Positions 42,591 through 50,857 of a DNA stretch of 64,000 bases are shown here, piece by piece. Within the stretch, counting starts at the first letter, position 1. The number at the start of each line of letters is the position of its first letter. Position numbers and translations under genes: made by a program. The notes beneath the pieces were generated by a model, which worked only from the letters and a program-made list of their open reading frames with translations, did not search any database and was not told the origin of the DNA. This DNA comes from Kappaphycus alvarezii (Eukaryota; Rhodophyta; Florideophyceae; Gigartinales; Solieriaceae): NCBI GenBank assembly GCA_002205965.3, contig NADL03000047.1:62001-126000 (forward strand), in the 5' to 3' direction.

Positions 42591-44679
42591 TTATTGATAA
42601 ATGTATGGTCTCTCAAACGGGTACGGATGCAACTGATTACCAATATGATGCTCTAAAAAGTAGGTTCGCATTACTGGTACCTCACTTTGTAGCATAGCCT
42701 CATATATTGGTTTGATCACATCGAGGTGGGGTTGAATACATTCTTCTTCCGTGACTCTTCCGAATCTTCCAAGAGTGAAAAAATATATGTGATATGCAAA
42801 CTCTTCTGGAAGATGCCGGAGGAATGGATGTCGATAAGAAAAGAAGACGCGCATCATCAAGAACGAATCTTCGTAAGATAAGTGCGGTCCATGTAGCGCC
42901 CTAAAACATAAACAGATGCTTATCATGAAATAAGAAATGACCTGCGCATCGTTCGCATCCTCGGAGATATTGCGCAGCCAAAAAGATAATCTTCTTCTTC
43001 CGACTGTATGCTGTGCATGGTTGTGAAGGAGAGCTAGAGATGAAGTTGTGGTGGACGGTCCCGATGAATGGCCGCGACCAGCTCCTGACGTACTGGGACC
43101 TGCACGAGGTCCTCTCGGGGGACGACCGGAACCTCTTCTGGGCGGGTTGTTGTCTCCTGAAGGTCCTCCTCTGGTCATCATCACTGCTTCAGGAGGATCC
43201 TCGCCGCCTCCAACGTTCCCAATTTGTGGCGGAGAAACGTAAGGTTCCCATAGAGGATACGGGACCAGCCTGTATTCCATATCCGGGGGTAAGGCGTAAC
43301 CTCTCAGTCGCACGTCTTGGTTGTTCTTGAGAAATACGTAAATTGGACGGATAATATTCAGATACGTTTGCGACAAGTCTCCAGCAGCTACCATTCCATA
43401 TCTTCCTATAGAGTAATGATATATTACCTCCACAAACTCTGGACCTGCTTCCGTGAACCTTCCGTTTTGGAATGAAAATAGAACTCTTATTAATAGTCGG
43501 AAATCTTCTTGAGGTAGCAATGGTCCGTTCAACGTACGAAAACATAGGCATATATTAATGTAGAAATGGATGATTACGTGGAGTTCGTAGTAGTCCCGCG
43601 TAACCGAGATGATCCATTCCCAGGCCCTTTTTCCTCCCATAGGAATCATTCTATAGTTAAAGATGAGTATGCCCCGTGGTTGCGCATAGTCCTGTGTGAG
43701 AAGGAATTCTTCAGGCCTCTGATGGTAAGGGACCAGACGACGTGCATGGATGGCCCTCCTTGATCTCTTCCCTGAGCTTGAACAGAGCTGATAGTGCGGG
43801 TGTCTTTCCTCCGTGACGATGCAAGGGTTCGAGTACTTGGTTTGGAAGGCCGGCCACTTCACAGCCTGCTGCATTGCTTTTCCATGTACTACAAGTACTT
43901 TAGAGCCAACTGAAAAGGTTCTGACTGCAGGTTCTGCATCCTTATTTCTTGTCTGTGTTAGCGCGCGGTGTGATCTCCAGCCTTCGGTGGCCAGTAGTTC
44001 AACTTCCCTACTCTCTTCATCGATAATATTTGTTTCCATGTCTCTCTGTAACATTCTAGGAGCCCTTCCGTACATTAGCTCGAATGGTGAGCGTCCATTT
44101 CTTCCTCTTCTTCGACGGTAGCCGTATAACACTTTTGGTAAGGCATCTTCCCACTGGATTTCATTCTCCAACATAGTTTTCGATATTGCTCGTTTGATGG
44201 TTCCAACCATCCTCTCCGCTTTCCCGTTGGACATAGGAGCGTATGCGAGAACGGTCTTCAGCTGAATCCCTTTCTCTTCCAAAAAACGAAGCAGTGAAGT
44301 TGCAGTAAAACAAAGGGCGTTATCCGAGATGATCCTTTTTGGAAGACCAAACGGTTCAATTATTTCTTTTTCGATGAATCTCAGTACCACCTCAGCATTT
44401 GCCTCCTCGACTGCAACTGCTATTGGCCATCCAGTAAGATGTTCCACCCCTATAAGGAGATATTTGTTTCCGGAAGAAGTTTCCTTGAACGGGCCCGAAG
44501 TCAATTGAGAAGGTTTCAAAGAGACCGGAAACTGGAAAACTTAGAGTTGTCTTATACTTCCGTATTGGAGTGAATTTTTGGCAGTTGTCGCAGCTTTTCA
44601 CGAAGTTATAGACGTCCTTATGGATACCGGGCCACCAGAATCTCTCAGTTACGAATTTTTGGTTGTTTCGAGATCCCAA
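42591..44679 (-). CDS. Integrase with two extra C-terminal domains
   Basis: The zinc region is FHDELGHWD (end of the upstream ORF), with WWPGIHKDVYNFVKSCDNC in the frame at 44679-44480. The core has FSIDFGPVQG and, in the 642-codon ORF (44519-42591), SDN at about residue 66 and E102 in KAERM, exactly 35 residues apart (DD35E). A C-terminal SH3-like part follows (VGSKVLVVHG, RRAIHARRLVPYH, about 205-266). Beyond it lie two similar domains, about 308-432 and 521-642, sharing YxxICLCFR.L.GP.L..ED, RV.FS, EF...IY..., GR.G.V, I.PIY and PYP...PY. A Pro/Gly/Ser-rich linker (435-492) joins them. Two compensating frameshifts lie near 44660 and 44480. Confidence 0.85.
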
Positions 44680-45569
44680 TGCCCTAGCTCATCATGGAAA
44701 GTCCTCAAGATCTTCATTCTTTCTTTCAAAGGGGCCACTAGTCGGGGACCGGCTTTAGTGTGCCGGAAAAGTTTCCCATTCCACAATGTAAAAGCCTTTT
44801 GATTCCTGCGTACCCAATTTCGGTGTTCAAGATCAACCTTTCTCATTTCTAGTCCATCGAGGAATTTGATCAGTCCGTGAATATTAGCTTCGTACTCGTT
44901 ATCGTTCGGCAACTGCAACTCGGCGACTCCGACGATGTCCTCCGAAGCTTTTTCATTTGGAATCAGTGCGTCCCTCAAGCGGGATAGGTAATCGGCAGGC
45001 TGATTATTGCGTCCGGGTCTATACACAATTTCAAACCGATATTCTGCGAAAATGTCGAGCCATCGGGCCAAGCGGTGATGTACATCCTTCTTTTGGAATG
45101 CTGTTTTAAGTGCCTGGTGATCAGTTATCAAGACAAATTTCTCGAGTGATAAAAGGTATACGCGAAACTTTTTCAGCGCGAAGACGACAGCTAGCGCTTC
45201 TTTCTCGCAGACTGAGTATCTCTTTTCCGCGTCATTCAGAGTTCGGCTTGCGAATTGAACAGGGTGTAGTCTTCCGTTTTCATCTTTTTGGGACAAAACG
45301 GCACCCAAAGACCGTTCTGAGGCATCTGTCTCCACAACGAATGGTCTCTTGAAATCTGGGTACATGAGAACTGGGGGGACACATAGCTTATCTTTAAGCT
45401 CCTGAAATGCAGTTTCCATTTCCTTGTTCCAGTAAAATTTTCCGTTCTTCGTAGTGCTGGCATGTAACGGTGCTGCAGTCTTGGCGAAATCTTTGATAAA
45501 TCTTCTGTAATATGAGGCCAGTCCTAAGAAGCTTCGGACCTCCGTCTTTGAAGCGGGCCTTGGTGCCAA
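44649..45569 (-). CDS. Gypsy RT thumb/RNase H
   Basis: 306 codons. RT connection: SFLGLASYYRRFIKDFA (13-29). RNase H: PFVVETDASERSLGAVLSQK (77-96, catalytic D82), CEKEALAVVFALKKFRVYL (121-139, catalytic E124), FVLITDHQALKTAF (145-158, catalytic D150), RPGRNNQPADYLSRL (184-198, catalytic D193). It ends in the integrase zinc region. It is in a different frame from the RT ORF upstream (one frame change near 45572) and in the same frame as the main integrase ORF. Confidence 0.9.
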   Translation of the reverse strand: MAPRPASKTEVRSFLGLASYYRRFIKDFAKTAAPLHASTTKNGKFYWNKEMETAFQELKDKLCVPPVLMYPDFKRPFVVETDASERSLGAVLSQKDENGRLHPVQFASRTLNDAEKRYSVCEKEALAVVFALKKFRVYLLSLEKFVLITDHQALKTAFQKKDVHHRLARWLDIFAEYRFEIVYRPGRNNQPADYLSRLRDALIPNEKASEDIVGVAELQLPNDNEYEANIHGLIKFLDGLEMRKVDLEHRNWVRRNQKAFTLWNGKLFRHTKAGPRLVAPLKERMKILRTFHDELGHWDLETTKNS

Positions 45570-45571
45570 CT

Positions 45572-46447
45572 TTATTTTTTCGTTTTCTCTGGATCCACTC
45601 TAATTCCCTCTTGGTCGACGATATGACCGAGTAATTGGATAGAAGTTTTCGCAAAGAAGCATTTGCTCAACTTAATTTTCAAGCTATACTCCGATATCCT
45701 CTCCACAACTGTCTTGACGTGCGAGATGTGCTGATCCAATGTTTCTGAGAATATGACGACATCATCGATATAGACTCTTGCGAATGGAAGTCCTTTCAAA
45801 ACCTCGTTCATCATTCTTTGGAATGTAGCTGGTGCATTCATGAGACCAAAAGGCATCACTTCGAACCTGAACGTACCGGCTTTGCTGGTAAAGGTTGTTT
45901 TTTCCTTACATTTTTCATCCAATGGAATCTGCCAATAGCCAGTGTAAAGGTCAATTGAGGTGAAATATCTCCCGTCCTTCAGGTCCTCGAGGATCTCCTC
46001 CATGTTCGGAATCGGAAATCGATCGGGTATCATTCTCTGGTTCAGTTGTCGGTAATCGACGCAAAAACGCAGCTTTCCATCCTTCTTTGGTGCGACCACA
46101 ACTGGAAACGACCATGGGGATGAAACTGGTCGAATAATATCATTTTTCAGCATACTTGTAACATTTTCTGAGATAAATTGGTCATATTTTGGCGGTTGAC
46201 GTCTAGGCTTGTGGTAAATCGGTTGAGTGTCGGTAAGTTCGAACGAGTGAGTAACCGGTACACTTGCTTGTCTTAAATCTGAAACGCTCCATGCAATTAC
46301 TTCGGAAGATGTTAACATGTCGGATATTTTCAGTGAGGCGGGGGCGGGAAGGTGCTGCACTTTTCCTTGGATTTCTGCCATTTGGCGCCCTTTTTCTTCT
46401 TGATCCTCAACCTCAATATTTTGAAGGACCTCTTCCGTCGTGCTCAC
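45572..46447 (-). CDS. Gypsy reverse transcriptase
   Basis: About 290 codons. Blocks: PIYHKPRRQPPKYDQF (76-91), VVVAPKKDGKLRFCVDYRQL (116-135), TSIDLYTGYWQIPL (163-176, first catalytic D166), FEVMPFGLMNAPATFQRMM (195-213), VYIDDVVIFSETL (225-237, catalytic D228 and D229), LLGHIVDQEGIRVDPEK (272-288). The frame opens at a GTG next to the TGA that ends the upstream frame, so it is probably reached by frameshift from gag-protease rather than started here. A degenerate plus-strand copy of this region is at 55730-55930. Confidence 0.92.
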   Translation of the reverse strand: MSTTEEVLQNIEVEDQEEKGRQMAEIQGKVQHLPAPASLKISDMLTSSEVIAWSVSDLRQASVPVTHSFELTDTQPIYHKPRRQPPKYDQFISENVTSMLKNDIIRPVSSPWSFPVVVAPKKDGKLRFCVDYRQLNQRMIPDRFPIPNMEEILEDLKDGRYFTSIDLYTGYWQIPLDEKCKEKTTFTSKAGTFRFEVMPFGLMNAPATFQRMMNEVLKGLPFARVYIDDVVIFSETLDQHISHVKTVVERISEYSLKIKLSKCFFAKTSIQLLGHIVDQEGIRVDPEKTKK

Positions 46448-46906
46448 ATCTTCATATATGGAATTCGCGTATTCTTATTTTCTTTGCAAAGGTAATCTTC
46501 TTTCATGCTCCGAATTCTGTCCTTTGATTCGATATCATCGCAAAAAGAAACACATTCGGGTTTCAAACTTATCCTAGAATCCCAGTCGTCATCTGTTTCA
46601 AACCCGGAATCATAATCGTCCCATGCCATGTTCATTAACCCCCGAGGGTACCCTTTTCCACTTCTGAAAGTGTTAGTTGGTTCCGAATCTTCGCTGTCAT
46701 AGCTAGAAGTGAAATCTTCACTGTCCGTTTCTTTTAAATCTTCAGGATGCGTGCTTTTGTCGAAATCCAGGGGCATCTTCACGGTTCTGCCGTCAATATT
46801 AACTGAAACCATTTGGTTGCCCAAGTCAATGCATGTCCTAGTCTTTCCATGTGGGCAGCCAATGATTGCATCGAAAGGGAGATCCGGCATGACAAGAAAG
46901 TCTACA
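46444..46906 (-). CDS. Protease C-terminus and acidic spacer
   Basis: The frame 46890-46444 continues the protease whose N-terminus ends the gag ORF: DFLVMPDLPFDAIIGCPHGK (flap and IIG motif), VSVNIDGRTVKMPLDF. It is followed by an acidic linker with DSEDFTSSYDSEDSE and DDYDSGFETDDDWDSR, leading to RT. It is one frame away from both gag and RT. The acidic linker is unusual in gypsy pol. Confidence 0.75.
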
Positions 46907-48766
46907 TCACTTTAGATCCCCAAAGAACACGGAAACCTTGTCAACAGTGCCCATGCATTTTGAGACGGTTCCATCCGCTACAGTTATTTTTCGAGTCGTT
47001 GGAGTAATTTCGAGACCTAGATCTGTCACCAAAGTTTCTGAAATGAGGTTTGGAACAGCACCCGAATCGAAGAGAGCTTGGGTTTTCATACCCAATACTT
47101 TGACTGGTACCAGCTTAAGACGTCTTGGTGCTGTCGAGGCCGATTGAAGAAACAGTTTCTTACCCTTAGCGGACTTATTAGACCTGATAATTTTTTTGAG
47201 TTCTTTTCTCGCATCCTCTGCGTCGCCCCTCAAAAGTTGACCAAACGTTATCCCAGTTGGGGCCGATGCAAGCTCAGCCACCAAATTGTACCTCTTCACA
47301 TACTCTAGTACGTCCTTAGAGATACTCTTAACTTTCTTACTCTTTTTCGTCTTCTTGGCCGGAGTGACTCCCACTCCTGGAACAACTTGATCAGACCTCT
47401 TGGTTCGAGGAGGTACAGGTGCTGGGATATGCTCCAGCATTCCATACTCTAGCCTAGGTTTCTTCGATAAAATGTTCCCTTCCCCATCCCTTTTTGTCAC
47501 ATTGACTTGACTAATCTCTTCAGCGATGGATACGTTACCGGCATCCGTCAACCTTTGATCCCTTCTATTTTGTAAGATTTTCACCTCTGGTCCTGACTCA
47601 CTCCTCGCTTCCGATAAATTTGCTCTTCTGTTGTCTTTAGACCAGCAGTTACTTTCATGATGCCCATATCGACCGCACTTTGCACAACGAGTGTTTCTAT
47701 GTGGATTATCAGGACACCTGTTTGCAAAGTGTCCAGGCTTGTGACAGTAAGAACAGACTTCTGCGGCCTTAGGGGCCCCAGACTGGTTCTTCTTAATGGT
47801 AAGAGTAAGGCTTTCCAACTGCGAGGTTATCATGTCAAGTCGATTATCGAATCGGGTTTCCAACCTTTCTTCCAAGTTTTTGACATCGCTCCTGACAGAT
47901 TCTAATGCCGCTGCACTAGTAGCCGGCCTTTGATAATTCTTTTCAGGATGTACGATAGACATCGATGTGCGGGTTTCCCTCGGTACCTCACTCAGTGACT
48001 GAAACGTCTCCGAATTTTTGACAAATTCTACTATGGTACCCTTCAGTTCATCAAAAGTGTGAGGGCCCTTGATGAGGAGGAAATCGGAGAGCCGCTTATC
48101 CCCCATAGCCGCCTTACGCAGCATTCCGTACTTGGCTTGGGCGTTGAACCCAGCCTTTTCATAAAGATCACACAAGTACACCAATGAGCTTAACAAATCG
48201 TCGAAGTTGAGCCGGGCCTCTATGGCGGTACGAATCATCTCATCTGGTTCTACCTCCTTAGCATACTCTTTCACAAGCCACTCACATACCTCACCGAAGT
48301 TACGCCCATTCCCGTTAAGAGACCACCCGTCGATAAACTTGGACTTATATTTGTGCTTTGCGTCACCATGAAGATAGGCGAAGATACTTGCGGCCTTCTC
48401 TTCATCGCCCTTCTCTCGCATCACAACGTTGACATATGTGTAAAGAAACTCCTCAACGTCTTCAGTCTTGCCCCTGTGAACGTTATACGAGCAGCATTGA
48501 GATCCATGATTACAGAAAAGAAATCCCCCGAAGTGTTCCTTACTACTGCTCAACTCGAATACCTCGGGTGCAACCCCCTCCACAAGAGTACCAAATGATA
48601 GGGGTAAATCGGCGGGGGAGAGATCCTCAGAACCAATTACCCTGAGAAGGAGGTGTTGCGAGCGACAAAAGTGCTGCCGTGGTATTGTTGAACGAACAAA
48701 AGGGAGTGTATATAGAAGAGAGTTGAGAAAGCTACAAGCAAGTATAAAAGGGGCAGGGTCTACCAC
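46907..48766 (-). CDS. Gag with two zinc knuckles and protease N-terminus
   Basis: 619 codons in one frame. The capsid-like helical region is at about 100-260 (TEDVEEFLYTYVNVVMREKG, RNFGEVCEWLVKEYAKEVE). The zinc knuckles are CSYCHKPGHFANRC (338-351) and CAKCGRYGHHESNC (361-374). A basic stretch KKTKKSKKVK lies near 471-480. The protease active site is ALFDSGAVPNLIS (564-576). The first 57 codons lie inside the 5' LTR, and the next ones cover the primer site. The frame has no ATG from the upstream stop (about 48850) until Met116; codon 1 here is GTG. Start may be at Met116, at a non-AUG codon, or supplied by splicing. Confidence 0.85.
   Translation of the reverse strand: MVDPAPFILACSFLNSLLYTLPFVRSTIPRQHFCRSQHLLLRVIGSEDLSPADLPLSFGTLVEGVAPEVFELSSSKEHFGGFLFCNHGSQCCSYNVHRGKTEDVEEFLYTYVNVVMREKGDEEKAASIFAYLHGDAKHKYKSKFIDGWSLNGNGRNFGEVCEWLVKEYAKEVEPDEMIRTAIEARLNFDDLLSSLVYLCDLYEKAGFNAQAKYGMLRKAAMGDKRLSDFLLIKGPHTFDELKGTIVEFVKNSETFQSLSEVPRETRTSMSIVHPEKNYQRPATSAAALESVRSDVKNLEERLETRFDNRLDMITSQLESLTLTIKKNQSGAPKAAEVCSYCHKPGHFANRCPDNPHRNTRCAKCGRYGHHESNCWSKDNRRANLSEARSESGPEVKILQNRRDQRLTDAGNVSIAEEISQVNVTKRDGEGNILSKKPRLEYGMLEHIPAPVPPRTKRSDQVVPGVGVTPAKKTKKSKKVKSISKDVLEYVKRYNLVAELASAPTGITFGQLLRGDAEDARKELKKIIRSNKSAKGKKLFLQSASTAPRRLKLVPVKVLGMKTQALFDSGAVPNLISETLVTDLGLEITPTTRKITVADGTVSKCMGTVDKVSVFFGDLK
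48577..48595 (-). promoter_or_regulatory. Primer-binding site of the gypsy element
   Basis: Directly after the LTR end CTATCA, the minus strand reads TTTGGTACTCTTGTGGAGG. It holds TGG two bases in, complementary to a tRNA 3' CCA. I cannot name the tRNA; its 3' end would be CCTCCACAAGAGTACCA. It is translated in the gag frame. Confidence 0.55.
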
Positions 48767-48829
48767 TGACGCTCTGCGACTAGCGTAAGAAAAGTTTTCT
48801 TGGGTCTGAAGTTGACTCTCAACTTCCTA

Positions 48830-48880
48830 CTACTCGGGACTTGGCTTGAAGTTGTCTGCCAACTTGCTTGACCTCTCCAT
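48830..48880 (-). CDS. Conserved 16-codon ORF after the LTR TATA box
   Basis: MERSSKLADNFKPSPE then stop. The same peptide is at 41277-41327, and copies D and F keep MERSS..LA.NFK.... with the stop in place. The ATG lies about 27 bases after the first T of the TATA box, so the RNA may start at or just after it. If included in the RNA it would be an upstream ORF before gag. It is too short for firm judgement. Confidence 0.35.
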   Translation of the reverse strand: MERSSKLADNFKPSPE

Positions 48881-48900
48881 GAGGAAGCAGTTTACTCAGC

Positions 48901-48908
48901 TTATATAG
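48901..48908 (-). promoter_or_regulatory. TATA box of the 5' LTR
   Basis: CTATATAA, expected to drive the genomic RNA from about 48875, upstream of the gag frame and the primer site. Confidence 0.7.
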
Positions 48909-49035
48909 ACTTTTGGCTACCCCTAAAGTCCGAACAAAACTACAGAAGATACTAAGAAATGCATAAAAATACTTTGTGTGGACAATATACTCTAAGCAAA
49001 AGATACTTAAGAAACTAACAATTAATTTGGTCCTC

Positions 49036-49703
49036 TTATTTCCCATTCTCTAAATCAGATCCAAACAACTCCTCTAAAATATCCATGCTGTCCAAGCAGT
49101 CCCCACAAATATCTGCGAATGGCTCACAACTCTCTATTTCCCCCTGGGAGATATCTAGACTACTAAAGATATCTCCATCCGGTTCCATCGTGGGCACAAC
49201 TTGATCCATACTCTCTATTCCAGGCCCCACCGGTCCAACACTTTCCATGCCCCCTGTTGCCTCATCCTCCTCCTCCTCTCCTCCTCCTCCTCTCCCATCC
49301 TCTCCTCCTCATCTCTCTCCTCATCCTCCTCATCCTCCTCCTCATCTTCCTGATCCTCGTACACTAGCTCAGGGGCTAACCATTCCTCGAAGGACTCCCC
49401 GCTCTCCTCCTCGACCTTCTCAGCCTCTCCCGGACTTACCTCCCTCGCTTCTTCTTCTATGAAGAGGCGGCGCACGAACTCGATGATTTGCTTCTTTGTT
49501 TGCCGCCGGATGTAGTCGTCGGCATCGGTTGGCCCGTAGGCGGCGAGACGAAGGCCATTGATGGAACGGGAAGGGCGGTTTTTGGAAATAGGGACAGAGG
49601 GGCGAAGGTTGCTCATTGTGATAGAAGTTGGGGAACAGGAGGCAATGTGGGGTGCTTTGGGTGTGTGGGGGAGAGGGGTGATGAGTAAAATGATCGGGGG
49701 CAT
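49036..49703 (-). CDS. LTR-borne acidic protein (copy B, two frames)
   Basis: The N-terminal frame 49703-49215 has the family Met at 49616 (MSNLRPS); an upstream in-frame ATG at 49703 would add 29 residues (MPPIILLITPLPHTPKA...), but it lies only about 20 bases after the TATA-like box. The middle is a run of Asp/Glu with EERMGEEEEERRRR. The tail frame 49248-49036 starts with an ATG (MESVGPVGPGIESMDQ) and ends DILEELFGSDLENGK, identical to copy A. The two frames overlap by 34 bases. Near identity of the tail in both LTRs, and its retention in old solo LTRs, suggest a protein with a function. Confidence 0.6.
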
Positions 49704-50056
49704 TTGGAACTTAGAATAAAGGGGTTTAAATAGGCTCCCGGGGCAGGTTCTATAGATTAGGAATAGGTAAAATAAATCTGCAAGGGATTTTGCAATAGTG
49801 CATTTGCGCCCTTCTTCTCAAAAAAAGGCGAATTTGGAGGAGGAGGTAAGCTAAAAGGGAAAAGGGACTTGATTCGGGGTCGATTCAGAGGGTTAAATAC
49901 AGTATAAAAATATCTAGATAAAATGGAAGTAAATTTGGAAATGACGGTTGGAGAAGTTAGGGGCGGGATCGTTGTAGGTTGCTGGATTACACGAGGGGAG
50001 GACCATTTCCTGTCTTACGTGAAGGGAGGACCATTTTTTGTATTACACGGTCAACT

Positions 50057-50398
50057 TAGGTAAAATAAATCTGCAAGGAATTTTGCAGTAGTGCATTTGC
50101 GCCTTTCTTCTCAAAAAAAAGGCGAATTTGGAGGAGGAGGTAAGCTAAAAGGGAAAAGGGACTTGATTCGGGGTCGATTCAGAAGGTTAAATACAGTATA
50201 AAAATATCTAGATAAATGGAAGTAAATTTGGAAATGACGGTTGTAGAAGTTAGGGGCGGGATCGTTGTAGGTTGCTGGATTACACGAGGGGAGGACCATT
50301 TCCTGTATTACGTGAAGGGAGGACCATTTCCTGTATTAAATGAAGGGAGGACCATTTCCTGTATTAAATGAGGGGAGGACCATTTTTTTTGTATTACA
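50057..50398 (-). repeat. Partial third LTR (copy C, U3 only)
   Basis: Matches the first 340 bases of the LTRs (from TGTAATACAAAA to GCAGATTTATTTTACC) with four 28-base units. It is separated from the 5' LTR by about 10 bases and followed by the right target duplication. It probably remains from a tandem element or LTR from which the rest was deleted. Confidence 0.8.
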
Positions 50399-50403
50399 CT
50401 ACC
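50399..50403. repeat. Target-site duplication CTACC, right copy
   Basis: Pairs with 41029-41033. Confidence 0.8.
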
Positions 50404-50857
50404 CAAACGGCCCGAACTACCACGAACGTGGTAGGAGGCAGTCCTGACCACAACACTTCTCCGCAACCCACGCTCAGCGAATCCTGTCCGCAGCCCCGTT
50501 ACTGTTCTTCTGCAACCAAAACCTTGAAGCACCTCGTGCCTGCTGAAATTCACACTCAAAGAAGGATAACTATCAAATGACTGAGACGCGATTGAGACTG
50601 ATAAATGTAACGACATAGAACCACTATTAAAAACATAAATAACAGTCAAAAACACGATATGAGAGAGTCGCACAAACTGATATGACAACACATCCTACCA
50701 ATGAACAGCTCCACTTGTCCTACGACAACGTATCCAATTAGGTATCGCCACTAAGTCGGGTAACGGCACAGCTGTACTCGGAATCCGAGAGTCTGATGTG
50801 TAGTAAAATTTACGCGCATGAAAAATATCTGGATAAAAAAAGAAGGGTGAGGACAGA
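50404..50857. other. Spacer between two LTR insertions
   Basis: No gene recognised. Apart from one copy of CTACC it should continue the sequence left of 41029. Confidence 0.4.

Larger units (their letters stand above)
48596..50047 (-). repeat. 5' LTR of the gypsy element (copy B)
   Basis: 1452 bases with intact ends TGTAATACAAAA and CCCCTATCA. Nearly identical to the 3' LTR; differences are mainly in the acidic microsatellite and the number of 28-base units. It contains the small ORF, both TATA boxes, the short upstream ORF and the hairpin. Confidence 0.9.
41034..50398 (-). mobile_element. Ty3/gypsy element with long ORF-bearing LTRs, nearly complete
   Basis: Order on the minus strand: partial LTR (50398-50057), 5' LTR (50047-48596), gag and protease, RT, RNase H, integrase with two extra C-terminal domains, polypurine tract, 3' LTR (42519-41034). 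The two LTRs are almost identical apart from indels in short repeats, so the insertion is recent. Pol carries about five frame changes, so this copy is probably not active without correction of frame, unless some are programmed. Confidence 0.9.

Noticed and set aside
49247-49462. Pro/Ser/His-rich plus-strand ORF across the acidic repeat
   Set aside because: It is the antisense of the GAGGAG/GATGAG microsatellite in the LTR-borne ORF.
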